Part shown: positions 27,719-36,746 of the stretch, piece after piece
How positions within the stretch are numbered: position 1 is the stretch's first letter
Layout: every line of letters starts with the position of its first letter
Source: an uncultured bacterium
Lineage (GTDB): Bacteria; Verrucomicrobiota; Kiritimatiellia; CAIKKV01; CAIJXV01
Length of the DNA stretch: 42,082 bases
Assembly: GCA_903824675.1 (NCBI GenBank)
Contig: CAIJXV010000031.1
Location: 1 to 42,082, forward strand
Reading direction: 5' to 3'
Notes under the pieces: model-generated
The model's database searches: none
Told to the model about the DNA's origin: nothing
Seen by the model: the letters and a program-made list of their open reading frames with translations, nothing else
Program-made: the position numbers and the translations under genes

Positions 27719-29335
27719 TCATCGCGCCGGGCTTCCCCGCAGGACCACATAGGTCGGCAATCCCAATACCGCATACTCATTCATCAGCGCACGCGTGGCA
27801 GGATCGGAGGGTTGTTCAGCCTGGATCTTCACTTTGATAAACCGATCCAGGGCGTCACGAACCGCCGGATCCTTGAACGTGGTCTTCTCCATCGCCAGGC
27901 AACTCTTGCACCAGGTCGCCCAAAAATCGATCAATACCGGCTTGCCTTCCGCCCGGGCCCGCTCAAACGCGTCCGGCAGAGAGGTCAGCCAGCCTTCACT
28001 CATCGACTGTTCCGCCGCTTCCCGCACAGCCGCCCGGGCCGACGCGGAACGGCTCCGGATCTGATCGATTCCCTGCCAACCGTAATATAATCCGGCGGCC
28101 AAAATTACCGCGGCAAATGCGCGCTTGATGTTTTCCATCCATGCGCCCGGTTTGGGCAAAAAGGCCAGACCGGCTCCGGCAAAGGGCCAGGGGGAAGCCA
28201 TGCCGAGGCCCAAGAGAAACGGCAACAACAAGGCCAGCCCCCAACCCTGGGCATATAATGAGGCGGCCAAAACCAACACGGCAATCACGGCCGGCGCAAC
28301 GCAGGCCCCCGCCAGCAAGGCCGAAACCACCCCCATGATCAAAGCCTGTCCATACGCCATCCATCCTCGATCGCCCCCTGACGCCACGGGCCCCGCTTTC
28401 TGAAATCGGGAAAGATCGAGATTGAACAAGCCTAACATCGCCGCCGCCAATCCGATGAAAATCACCGCAATTCCCAGATTGAAGCCGGGCAGGGCGTTCA
28501 GGGTTCCAAACCGTGCACCGGTCAGTAGTACCGCCAACCCCAGCGCGCCATACGCCCCCGCAATCCCCAACCCGTAAAATCCGCCGAGGAGAAACCCCCG
28601 ACGCCGGTCGCCGCCCCGAAGCCCGGCGCCGATGATCGCCAGGTTGATCGGAATCATCGGTAACACGCAGGGCGTCAAATTCAACGCCAGCCCTCCCACC
28701 AGAATCAACAACAAGGTCACCCAAATTCCCCGCCGGGCAAACGGTTCTCCGTCGCCTTCCGGATCGCCGCTGGTCGATGATCGGGCTAAAAACTCCATGA
28801 ATTGGGGCGCTCGAAGATAACCGGAAACCCGACCCCGAACGCGAAAATCAGCCGGACACGTCCCGGGGTTTCCCGGCGGCGTTAAATCCGTGCCCGTCGA
28901 CGCGATTTCTCCGTCGGTCATTTCTGCGGCCCCGCCCATGGGGTCCAGCCGGAATCGACGGGTTTTCGGCAGAAAACAAAGTTGGTGATTGCACCCTTGA
29001 TAATCGATCGTCAGAACCTGCTCTGCACCGGATCCACCCGACACTTGGTAGGCATCGGTAAAATCGTGGGGCAACACCTCGCGCTCCCCATCGCTGAAAG
29101 CGTCATGGATCCGGTCCCGAGGCGCCAATTGTTCCGGTTTCACGGCCGCCCCTTCCACTCGAACCCCCAGCGCATCCGCATACAAATAATGTTCCGCCGG
29201 AACCGTCCAAACCAGAACCAGTCGCCCCGTCCCCCCCGCCGCGGGAGTCCATTGAACGTCGGCGTGAAAGGGGTCGACGAACTGCGCGGCGGCCCACGTC
29301 AGCGTTGCTAGCCAGATGCATATTATAGTTTTCAT
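27719..29335 (-). CDS. dsbD: Thiol:disulfide interchange protein DsbD
   Basis: A 538-residue inner-membrane reductase with all three DsbD parts. Signal peptide 1-18; N-terminal periplasmic alpha domain with the cysteine pair CNHQLC (115, 120); membrane beta domain of about eight helices (205-420) with the paired Cys223 (LNLTPCVLPMIP) and Cys345 (GACVAPAV); C-terminal thioredoxin-like gamma domain with WCKSC (476-479). It moves electrons from cytoplasmic thioredoxin to periplasmic disulfide isomerases or cytochrome c maturation. ATG 29335 begins a proper signal peptide; the TTG at 29374 would add a hydrophobic leader and is less likely. Confidence 0.92.
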   Translation of the reverse strand: MKTIICIWLATLTWAAAQFVDPFHADVQWTPAAGGTGRLVLVWTVPAEHYLYADALGVRVEGAAVKPEQLAPRDRIHDAFSDGEREVLPHDFTDAYQVSGGSGAEQVLTIDYQGCNHQLCFLPKTRRFRLDPMGGAAEMTDGEIASTGTDLTPPGNPGTCPADFRVRGRVSGYLRAPQFMEFLARSSTSGDPEGDGEPFARRGIWVTLLLILVGGLALNLTPCVLPMIPINLAIIGAGLRGGDRRRGFLLGGFYGLGIAGAYGALGLAVLLTGARFGTLNALPGFNLGIAVIFIGLAAAMLGLFNLDLSRFQKAGPVASGGDRGWMAYGQALIMGVVSALLAGACVAPAVIAVLVLAASLYAQGWGLALLLPFLLGLGMASPWPFAGAGLAFLPKPGAWMENIKRAFAAVILAAGLYYGWQGIDQIRSRSASARAAVREAAEQSMSEGWLTSLPDAFERARAEGKPVLIDFWATWCKSCLAMEKTTFKDPAVRDALDRFIKVKIQAEQPSDPATRALMNEYAVLGLPTYVVLRGSPAR

Positions 29336-29540
29336 AGGTGACAGGATGAAAACATAAAAACACCCGATAAACAATCGTAATTAAGCCTAAACCCGGGCTC
29401 CGAACGCAAGACAAATTCCGGGGAAATTAAAAAAAGCCTCATTATTTGGCCTATGAGCAGATTCAAGCATTCAAAAGATTGGATGGACAGGTGAAAACGG
29501 GGATTGATCGGATCCTCCCCCCGCCCTCCGGATCGGATTG

Positions 29541-29763
29541 TTTTCACGCAAAGGCGCAAAGGTCACAGAGGGGAGGCGCGAGGGGGAAAACCAAGCCGTG
29601 TGGTGAGCGCTCACGGGGCGTGATCGTGCACCTCGCGTCTGAGCCCGTTTAATGAGGCGCGGCGGTCCCGAACTAGCAGCCGCGCGAGGCACCCGCCGGC
29701 CTGGCGGCGGGCTCGTCGTGCGGCTATCAGGACCTTGGCGAACTCAGCGGCTTTGCGTGAGAA
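29541..29763. repeat. Palindrome-ended dispersed repeat, family R1 copy 2
   Basis: The left end TTTTCACGCAAAGGCGCAAAGG and the right end CGGCTTTGCGTGAGAA are mutual inverses, and the right end matches that of 15627-15744. The interior is GC-rich with several hairpins and no gene. The flanks 29336-29540 and 29764-29863 show nothing further. Confidence 0.6.
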
Positions 29764-29863
29764 CAATGGGAGTTCACACCGTTAGGGCGTAGCCGAAGAA
29801 TTTCGCCTTACCCCCCCGGGCTTACCTCCTCAGCTCCCGATACTGAGGACCGTGACTGGGGTA

Positions 29864-30535
29864 TCAATTGCGAAGGCCCATCGCATCGATATCTGACCCA
29901 TACACATCGGTTCTTTGCCGGACGATACCAGCCTTTGCCATCCCCCGAATCGCGCCCGACTCCAATATCTTGAACAGGTACTCATCAACGGGACCCTGGG
30001 CATAGCCCCTTGGGGCATGGTCAGACAACACGCGTGCGGCGGCGTTGTTCAAATAGTAAAATTCGGTCCACGCACCGGCCATGAACAACTCGTGCCGGCC
30101 CTTTCTGACGTGTCGAATAATCTTTGAGAGACCATCCGCCTCCAGGTGGAGATCATCTTCGGTCACAATCATTTCAGCCATATTCTTGGAGAGCATATAG
30201 CTCCAGATGCTATAGTGACTCATCCAGCAACCTCGTTCGCCAATATTCCGATGGGGCTGGGTGAGATATTGATTTTCGCTAAGATAAGAGTCGACGTCAA
30301 AGTCGCGATAGGTATTCAGGAACCGTTCGACATCCCCTTTCTTATGCGCATTGTAACATTGGGGCTTTTCCGGCTCGTATCCAAAGAGGGACTTGATCTG
30401 TTCAATATTGTCGGACCGTTTATCTGACACCGACACGATACAATAGGGAATCTTTTTCCTTCCCAACGACCCGATCATTTTTTTCAGGCGGGTGAGATAC
30501 GCGCCCATCGAACCCACTTGAGGAAACACTTTCAT
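29864..30535 (-). CDS. Glycosyltransferase family 25 (LPS/glycan biosynthesis)
   Basis: A 223-residue protein of the GT25 (LPS galactosyltransferase/procollagen GT) type. It has the early strand IPYCIVSVSDKRSDNIEQI (29-47), the motif GERGCWMSHYSIW (99-111, family form GC.LSH) and TEDDLH (125-130, the metal-binding EDD). A third family block is YYLNNAAARVLS ... GPVDEYLF. It would add a sugar to lipopolysaccharide or another cell-surface glycan. The first 28 residues before the normal family start have no clear counterpart, so a later start (Met20) is possible. No ribosome site was seen. It diverges from the amidohydrolase at 30627. Confidence 0.75.
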   Translation of the reverse strand: MKVFPQVGSMGAYLTRLKKMIGSLGRKKIPYCIVSVSDKRSDNIEQIKSLFGYEPEKPQCYNAHKKGDVERFLNTYRDFDVDSYLSENQYLTQPHRNIGERGCWMSHYSIWSYMLSKNMAEMIVTEDDLHLEADGLSKIIRHVRKGRHELFMAGAWTEFYYLNNAAARVLSDHAPRGYAQGPVDEYLFKILESGAIRGMAKAGIVRQRTDVYGSDIDAMGLRN

Positions 30536-30626
30536 GGCTGGAAGTTGCCAGAACAGGGTTCAAAAAACAAGTGTGTTATTCGAAAAGACCTTGCCCTTTT
30601 TCCCCCTCCCCCCTTACTATCAAGGC

Positions 30627-31499
30627 ATGTTTATCGATATTCATGCCCATGCCTATCGGGCCGGGTGCCCCCCGGCGGATGGGAATATTGTCTTTGCCAC
30701 GCCGTCGGAAGTTTTGAAACGCTACGACGAGCTTGAAATCGAACGGGGCGTCGTGTTGCCGTTGATTGGGCCAGAGGTTTATTTACCACAATCCAACGAA
30801 GATATTCTGGACATGTGCGAGCGGTCCGGCGGACGGCTTATTCCTTTCTGTAATTTGGATCCGCGCGGCTTGACGAATTCACCCGCCGCCCCTTTCGACC
30901 TCTGGTTGAACCATTACCAAAAGCGGGGGTGCAAGGGGATTGGCGAAGTCATGCCGAATCTGCCGTTTGAAGACCCGCGCTGTCAGAATCTTTTCAAACA
31001 GGTCGAAGCCGTTGGATTTCCCCTGATCTTCGACATTGCCGACCGGATCGGCGGGACCTACGGCTTTTATGATGATCCCGGGTTGCCGCAACTCGAGCGG
31101 ACGCTGAAACGGTTTCCCAAATTAAAGATTCTGGGGCACGGTCCGGCCTTTTGGGCGGAAATGGGAACCCTGGATACCCCGGCCGACCGGGGAACTTACC
31201 CGCTCTACCCGATCCGGGTGGAAGGCGTCGTACCCAAACTTTTCCGGCGATATCCGAATATGTACGGGGATTTATCCGCCGGGAGCGGCTATAACGCCTT
31301 TGCCCGGGATCCGGCGAATGCGGTCAAGTTTCTCAATGAATTCCAGGACCGGCTTTTGTTTGGAACGGATATCTGCTATGCCACCCAACCCTTGCCGATG
31401 GCGGAGTTTCTGAAAGACCTGCGCCGCCAGGAAAAGATTTCAGAGAGCGTCTTCCGTAAGATTGCCCGCGACAATGCCATCGCCTTATTGGGGTTATAA
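30627..31499 (+). CDS. Amidohydrolase-2 family metal-dependent hydrolase
   Basis: A 290-residue TIM-barrel hydrolase of the PF04909 type. Metal-binding motif IDIHAHA (His6, His8), His171 in LKILGHGPAFW and the Asp of LFGTDICYA (Asp248) are present. At the strand-5 position where many members have His, the sequence reads LIFDIADRIGG, so the second metal site may be altered. ATG 30627 was chosen because the HxH motif lies 5 residues in; the extension to 30534 encodes a low-complexity start. The substrate is unknown; PVC genomes have many such enzymes next to sugar-degradation genes. Confidence 0.8.
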   Translation: MFIDIHAHAYRAGCPPADGNIVFATPSEVLKRYDELEIERGVVLPLIGPEVYLPQSNEDILDMCERSGGRLIPFCNLDPRGLTNSPAAPFDLWLNHYQKRGCKGIGEVMPNLPFEDPRCQNLFKQVEAVGFPLIFDIADRIGGTYGFYDDPGLPQLERTLKRFPKLKILGHGPAFWAEMGTLDTPADRGTYPLYPIRVEGVVPKLFRRYPNMYGDLSAGSGYNAFARDPANAVKFLNEFQDRLLFGTDICYATQPLPMAEFLKDLRRQEKISESVFRKIARDNAIALLGL

Positions 31500-31525
31500 T
31501 CCCCCGAAAAAAGGCAAAGGATTGG

Positions 31526-31550
31526 AAGGTAAGGCGAGCACGCCATCCTT
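31526..31550 (+). terminator. Possible terminator between convergent genes
   Basis: AAGG-TAA-GGCG (31526-31536), loop AGCA, CGCC-AT-CCTT (31541-31550), followed by TCCTTATCG. The stem has an internal loop and the tract is only partly U-rich, so efficiency is uncertain. Confidence 0.35.
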
Positions 31551-31637
31551 TCCTTATCGTATGATCCGTACCATCCGGGGTAAAAGTATTCTTTTCCGCG
31601 GGTGTCGAATGAGACCGTCGTAACGCGGACCCCATTC

Positions 31638-32717
31638 TTACCGCTTCACCCGGGCATTCCCTTCCCAAATGCTCCACACCTGCTCTTCATCCGCGGGCTG
31701 TGCGTAGTCCGTCATCAACGTCGCCGCCAAGGCACCACTGGCCCAACCGAATTGCACCCACTTGGCCGGCTCCCAGCCCTTGAGAATTCCGTAGAGCATC
31801 CCCCCCACAAAACCGTCACCGCCCCCAATTCGATCCGCAACCCCGATTTCCCGCGGCTCGACCACGTGCCAATCGGATCCCGCGGACATGACCGCCCCCC
31901 AGAGATGGGTATTGGAACTCACCACCTCGCGCAAGGTGGTCGCGTAAACCGAAGCGTTCGGGTAAGCCGTCTTCACCCGCCCAATCATCCCCTTGAAGCC
32001 ATCGATCTTGGCGGCCAAACCTTTTCCGCCGGCTTCCGGACCTTCCACCCCGAGACAGAGCTGGAAATCTTCCTCATTCCCCACCAGGATATCCGCCACG
32101 CTCGCGATTTCGGCAAAAATAGCCCGCAATTCCTTCTCCCGTTTCTTCCAGAAGGAGGCGCGATAATTGAGATCAAAGGCAATCTTCGTTCCGTGTTTTT
32201 TGGCGGCCCGGGCCAATTCCAGGCAGAACGTACTCGTCTCCGGCGACAAGGCGCCGACGAGGCCGGACAGATGCACAATCTGCGCACCCTCCTGACCGAA
32301 TAGGCGATCGAGATCAAAATCCTTCACGTTCAGCGTCCGTCCCACTTCTCCGGCGCGATCATTCCAAACCCGGGGACCACGCGAACCACAGCCGCTGTCC
32401 GCAATATTGAATTGGTGCCGGTAGCCCCAAGGCCCCCCTTGCTCCACTTCGGCCCCCTCAAAATCCATGTGCCGACTGGCCAGATTGTCCTTGATGAGTT
32501 GGGCGATCGGACTGCCCTTGACAAAGGTGGTCAGAATCTTGACGGGCAACCCGAGATAGGAGGCCACACTGGCCACATTGGATTCCGCACTCGTCGCCTG
32601 CATCACATAGTGGGTGCTGCTATGAACCGGCTGGCCATTGACCGGGGTAATCCGAATGCCCATGCTCGTGGGGACCACCAGCGCATACTTACAACCTTTG
32701 CGTAATTCCAGTTTCAT
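31638..32717 (-). CDS. kdgK: PfkB-family sugar kinase, probable 2-keto-3-deoxygluconate kinase
   Basis: A 359-residue ribokinase-fold kinase. The C-terminal anion-hole motif reads DRIGGGDGFVGGML (Asp301 the catalytic base; the usual form is DTxGAGD). FDLNYRASFW (181-190) is the form found in KDG kinases (DxNxRxxLW). AAGGAT 8 bases upstream supports ATG 32717. It would phosphorylate KDG to KDPG, linking uronate or pectin breakdown to central metabolism. About 45 residues longer than E. coli KdgK. No KDPG aldolase gene lies beside it, so the sugar is inferred from the motif only. Confidence 0.75.
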   Translation of the reverse strand: MKLELRKGCKYALVVPTSMGIRITPVNGQPVHSSTHYVMQATSAESNVASVASYLGLPVKILTTFVKGSPIAQLIKDNLASRHMDFEGAEVEQGGPWGYRHQFNIADSGCGSRGPRVWNDRAGEVGRTLNVKDFDLDRLFGQEGAQIVHLSGLVGALSPETSTFCLELARAAKKHGTKIAFDLNYRASFWKKREKELRAIFAEIASVADILVGNEEDFQLCLGVEGPEAGGKGLAAKIDGFKGMIGRVKTAYPNASVYATTLREVVSSNTHLWGAVMSAGSDWHVVEPREIGVADRIGGGDGFVGGMLYGILKGWEPAKWVQFGWASGALAATLMTDYAQPADEEQVWSIWEGNARVKR

Positions 32718-32903
32718 GTGATATCCTTTTTGGGGTCGTCCAAATTGAACGCCTTTTTTAACGCAAAGAACGCCCCGTGGAAAGCGCAAAGTGAGCCCCG
32801 AAAAAAGGCAGGGCGAGCTCTTCAGAGTATCGACCGGTGATGCACTCCCGCCTGACTTATTCCATGCACCTTATTTGGAACTCATCTGGAGTCGCGGGTG
32901 CCC

Positions 32904-33668
32904 TCACCCCGCTCTGCCCGTTTCGGTAATCTCCCCCATCCACCGCAGGCTGTCGGTCGCCCAGGAAAAAGGGGTATTCAAACCCAGTCCATGCCGACCC
33001 CGGGTATATACATGTAATTCGAACGGGACCTTTGCCCGTCGCAAGGCCGATGCAAACATCAGGCTGTTTTCAACCAGAACGCCGTCGTCCTCCATCGTAT
33101 GCCAGATGAAACAAGGCGACGTATCCGCCTTGACTAATAATTCCGGGGACACCGCCGCCAGCCGGGCGGGCGTCAAATCCGCCCCCAGCAAATTCTGGAA
33201 TGACCCCTGGTGGCTAAACTCTCCTTGGGCCGTGATGACCGGATAACACAGAATGCCAAAATCGGGACGGAGTCCAACGGAACCGGCGTATTGATCCCAA
33301 GCCGTCACCGTATGCGCCGTCAAATGCCCCCCGGCCGAAGACCCCATCACTCCGATCTTGTGCGGATCAACTCCCAACTCCGCAGCGGCGCTCCGGACCG
33401 TATGCACCGCAGCCAACGCATCTTCCAGCATGGCGGGATGCCGGAAGCCTTGGGTTCCCAAACGGTATTTGACCACAAAACAAGCCACGCCTTGCTGGAC
33501 GAAATGTTCAGCGTATCCACGTCCCTCATGCTCCGCCAACATGCCATACCCGCCCCCGGGAAAAATGATCAACCCGATGGCCGGTGCCCCGCCCTGGGGG
33601 AGCCAGCATTCGATTTGCGGTGCCGGATTCGTCTGACCTGACGGAAGATGTCCCGTTATGGTTCGCAT
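32904..33668 (-). CDS. Alpha/beta hydrolase, acetylxylan-esterase-like
   Basis: A 254-residue BD-FAE/esterase-lipase type enzyme. It has the oxyanion-hole loop FPGGGYG (36-42), nucleophile elbow GSSAGGH (Ser111), EDDGV (Asp194/195) and RGRHGLG (His226). There is no signal peptide, so it would work on imported acetylated sugars or oligosaccharides. TTGAGG 8 bases upstream supports ATG 33668. It lies 186 bases after kdgK on the same strand; the gap holds a cgcaaag-type fragment (near 32760-32795). The gene diverges from the tandem amidohydrolase. Confidence 0.8.
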   Translation of the reverse strand: MRTITGHLPSGQTNPAPQIECWLPQGGAPAIGLIIFPGGGYGMLAEHEGRGYAEHFVQQGVACFVVKYRLGTQGFRHPAMLEDALAAVHTVRSAAAELGVDPHKIGVMGSSAGGHLTAHTVTAWDQYAGSVGLRPDFGILCYPVITAQGEFSHQGSFQNLLGADLTPARLAAVSPELLVKADTSPCFIWHTMEDDGVLVENSLMFASALRRAKVPFELHVYTRGRHGLGLNTPFSWATDSLRWMGEITETGRAG

Positions 33669-33814
33669 AGATTTTACCTCAAGTGCTCGGATGTGAATGG
33701 GCGTCCATTGTAAGCCCGGAAACAGGCACGGGTCAACGGAGTTTACAGGGTTTGAGGAATTCCAGCCGGACAAGGAACATCCCCGGAAAGATAGGTCTTG
33801 AGCTTTACCTCAAA

Positions 33815-35344
33815 ATGTCATTCAATCCGGCCATGTTCGTCATTGATTGTCACTCTTTTTGGGGAAAACGGGTTGCGTCAGATCCCCGTTACACCCCTGA
33901 CGCCCTGCGCGAAAACCTCACCCGCCACTCGGTGGCCGTCACATTCGCCTTCAGCCAGCGCGGACTCGATTATGACAGCCGCACCGCCAATCGCGAGGTG
34001 CTCGCCGTCCGCCAGGAAACCCCTTGGGTCCAGCCCATCGCCGTCCTCAACCCCCGCGACGCCCCCGGCTTTGAAGCCGAATTCGAATTCTGCCGCGACG
34101 CCGGCATCCACGCCTTCCGTTTTTTTCCCGGCTCGCAAAATTGGTCGGTTCAATCCACCCTCTTCCGCCGCCAGCTCAAGCTCATCAGCGGATCTCCTTC
34201 CGTCCTGATGTTCTCCTCCATCGATTCCTATACCGGTTGGGAAATCCCTTCCCAAATCGCCGCCGTAACTGCGGATCTCGGAGTGCCGGTTATTTTCGTC
34301 GACACCTTCTACGCCAATATGTTCGAAGTCCTCTCCACTTTGCGCGAGTTCCCCCATACCTATATCGAAACCAACAGTCTGGCCACTACCGACGCCCTTG
34401 ATACGGTCGTCGGGGAAGTGGGACCCGCTCGCGTCCTCTATGGGTCCAGCGCCCCTCTCCGGCCCATGCAAAAGGCCCTCAACCAGATTCTCGATGCCCG
34501 CCTTCCCACCGCCGATAAAGCCGCGATTCTCGGCGGCAATGCGGCGCGCCTCTTTCATCTCGATCCCACCCTCTGGACCGGGCGGCCCACGCTGACGAAC
34601 GATCAACCGGCGCGATTTGACGAGCCCGCCATCGACGTCCATTCCCATCTCGGGTACTGGCAACGCCCCCCTTACGAGGATTATACCCCCGACGGCATGC
34701 TGCGCCGGATGAAACAATTCAATATTCGTACCGGCATTGTCTCCGCCTACGAAAGCATGCGATATGATATCGCCGCCGGAAATCGTGCGATCGCCGCCGC
34801 CATCGAAGGGCATCCTGAGCTCAAGGGCTGTGTCGAACTCAACCCTCATCAGCTCGAGCTTTCCTGCGACGAAATGGACCGCTATTTCGCCCAACCGAAT
34901 TTCGTCGGCGTTGAGATCGAACTCTCTCATATCCCGGCGCCAACCGCCGGACCCCAGGTCAAAAAACTGATCGAAGCCATCGCCCGCCGGGGCAAGCCCA
35001 TCCTCTTCCTCCCCGCCGGCGGGGGTGATGCCCTGGCCGAGCGCGACCTGGCCCGGGCCCACCCCCACCTCGCCTTCATTCACGCGCATGGCTTTGATCC
35101 CGACTGGGCCCGCATCGTCGCCGACACCCCCAACATCCATGTTGAATTTTGCCTCAGCCGCCCCAGTCATCATCACCTGCGCGAATGCCTCGATATCCTC
35201 GGCCCGGAACGCATTCTTTTTGGCACCGATCAAACCCTTCTCAGTGTCGCCTCCCAGGTCGGCCTGTATCTCGACGCCGATCTTTCTCCCCGGGAGCGCC
35301 GCTTGATTTTGCACGATAACGCCTGCCGCCTTTACCACCTCTAA
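33815..35344 (+). CDS. Tandem amidohydrolase: degenerate domain fused to a canonical domain
   Basis: A 509-residue protein made of two amidohydrolase-2 domains. Domain 2 (about 272-509) keeps the motifs: IDVHSH (His276, His278), FIHAHG (His423/425), ILFGTDQT (Asp472). Domain 1 (about 8-250) reads IDCHSF at the first motif (second His replaced by Phe15) and VLYGSSAP at the last (Asp replaced by Ser212). Both end alike (GGNAARLFHL, HDNACRLYHL). Domain 1 therefore probably no longer binds metal and may serve in dimer formation or regulation. ATG 33815 or 33833 could be the start; neither has a good ribosome site. The stop lies 16 bases before the next gene. Confidence 0.8.
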   Translation: MSFNPAMFVIDCHSFWGKRVASDPRYTPDALRENLTRHSVAVTFAFSQRGLDYDSRTANREVLAVRQETPWVQPIAVLNPRDAPGFEAEFEFCRDAGIHAFRFFPGSQNWSVQSTLFRRQLKLISGSPSVLMFSSIDSYTGWEIPSQIAAVTADLGVPVIFVDTFYANMFEVLSTLREFPHTYIETNSLATTDALDTVVGEVGPARVLYGSSAPLRPMQKALNQILDARLPTADKAAILGGNAARLFHLDPTLWTGRPTLTNDQPARFDEPAIDVHSHLGYWQRPPYEDYTPDGMLRRMKQFNIRTGIVSAYESMRYDIAAGNRAIAAAIEGHPELKGCVELNPHQLELSCDEMDRYFAQPNFVGVEIELSHIPAPTAGPQVKKLIEAIARRGKPILFLPAGGGDALAERDLARAHPHLAFIHAHGFDPDWARIVADTPNIHVEFCLSRPSHHHLRECLDILGPERILFGTDQTLLSVASQVGLYLDADLSPRERRLILHDNACRLYHL

Positions 35345-35360
35345 CCCCGGATTCTCTCTC

Positions 35361-36716
35361 ATGCCCGCAAAATCAAAACCCGCTCCGCGGTCTGCGCCTT
35401 GGACCGTCGGGTTCGCCCTTGCCGATATCACCCCTCCCCTGGGTACCCACCTTTTTGGATTCGGCGGCCGCGACCGCGGCCCGGGCTGTGAAGCCATTCA
35501 TGATCCCCTCCAGGTCCGTGCGGTTTGGATCGCCGTCAAAAAAGAACCGGTCCTCATCCTGGCCTACGATGTGCTCTTTTTTGACCGTGCCGAGGCCGAT
35601 CGCATCAAGGGTGCCGTCGGCCGGGCACTGGATCTGACCCCCCGCCAAATCCTGATCAATTGCTCCCATACCCATATCGGGCCGGTTACCGGAACCTGGG
35701 CCTATGCCAATTATGAGCCGCTCAAAAATCGGGTCTATCTCGACGACCTCGTCTCCGCCACGATTCAGGCCGCCCTCGCGGCCCGGGATACCGCCCGGCC
35801 AGCCCGCCTCCGTTTCGGCAAAACCCGCTCCATCCTGCCGGTCAGTCGCCGCTTCATTACGACCGAAGGCAAGGTCGAATGGCGACCGGCCCCCGCCATT
35901 CCCATTTACAATGCGCTACCCGTTGTGGCGTTTGACGATCCCCTGACGAATTCGCCGATCGCCTTGATCTTCACCGTGGCCTGCCACCCGTCCACCACCG
36001 GCGGGGTCCAGATCTCCGCCGATTATCCCGGGGTCGCCCGGGACACGATCGATCGCGCCATCGGCCGACCGGTCTCCGTTTTCCTCCAGGGGGTCGGGGG
36101 CGACACCAAACCCTGCGTGGTGGCCAATGGCCCCACCGACGACACTGGTCGAAGCTCATGGCGATCAGGTACTTGGGAGGATATCCGCCAGGCCGGGGAA
36201 ATCGTCGCCGATGCGGTTCTCAAGATCCTCCCCCAATTGAAACCCATCCCGGATCCCCTCATTCAATCCGAGATCCGGGAGGCCACCCTTCCCCTGACAT
36301 CCATCCCCACCCAGGCAGAACTCGAACGGCTCCGATCGTCGCCGGAACCCCTGCATGATCTGCGACGCCTCTGGGTGACCCGCCAATTGGAATTGCTCGC
36401 CGCCTATGGCACTCTCTCCCCGGTTGCCCCCATCTTGATCCAGTCCATCCGCCTGTCGAAATCGCTCCGGTTCGTCGCGCTGGAAGGCGAACCGGTTGCC
36501 GCCTGGGGTTGGGCCATTGAGAAGACGTTCCGATCCGCCGGGGTCGCCATTCCCCTCGGGTACAGCAATGGGCAGGGCCTTTATTTGCCGGTCGAATCCA
36601 ACCTCGTCGAGGGCGGGTACGAGGTGGAAAGCGCCTATGAATACGGTTTTTCAGGGCAACAACTGGCCCCGGGGTTTTCTCAACCCCTCTTCGCCGCTTT
36701 GAAAAGCTTGAAATAA
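35361..36716 (+). CDS. Neutral/alkaline ceramidase-like hydrolase (N-terminal domain type)
   Basis: A 451-residue protein resembling the N-terminal domain of neutral ceramidase (PF04734): VGFALADITPPLGTHLFGFGGR near the start, NCSHTHIGP (His103, His105, zinc-binding), and FLQGVGGDTKP, the counterpart of the family QGxxGDxxP. Unlike secreted ceramidases it has no signal peptide and lacks the C-terminal Ig-like domain. PVC bacteria carry many such short versions beside sugar-catabolism genes, where a sphingolipid substrate is doubtful. It is probably co-transcribed with the tandem amidohydrolase, 16 bases upstream. Confidence 0.78.
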   Translation: MPAKSKPAPRSAPWTVGFALADITPPLGTHLFGFGGRDRGPGCEAIHDPLQVRAVWIAVKKEPVLILAYDVLFFDRAEADRIKGAVGRALDLTPRQILINCSHTHIGPVTGTWAYANYEPLKNRVYLDDLVSATIQAALAARDTARPARLRFGKTRSILPVSRRFITTEGKVEWRPAPAIPIYNALPVVAFDDPLTNSPIALIFTVACHPSTTGGVQISADYPGVARDTIDRAIGRPVSVFLQGVGGDTKPCVVANGPTDDTGRSSWRSGTWEDIRQAGEIVADAVLKILPQLKPIPDPLIQSEIREATLPLTSIPTQAELERLRSSPEPLHDLRRLWVTRQLELLAAYGTLSPVAPILIQSIRLSKSLRFVALEGEPVAAWGWAIEKTFRSAGVAIPLGYSNGQGLYLPVESNLVEGGYEVESAYEYGFSGQQLAPGFSQPLFAALKSLK

Positions 36717-36746
36717 CCGACCGCGAACCCAATGGAAGGACCGGCT

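Noticed and set aside
33878-35497. A 539-codon minus-strand frame opposite the tandem amidohydrolase.
   Set aside because: Gly/Glu/Asp-rich antisense composition without a recognisable fold; the plus-strand reading has clear metal-site motifs and family end motifs.
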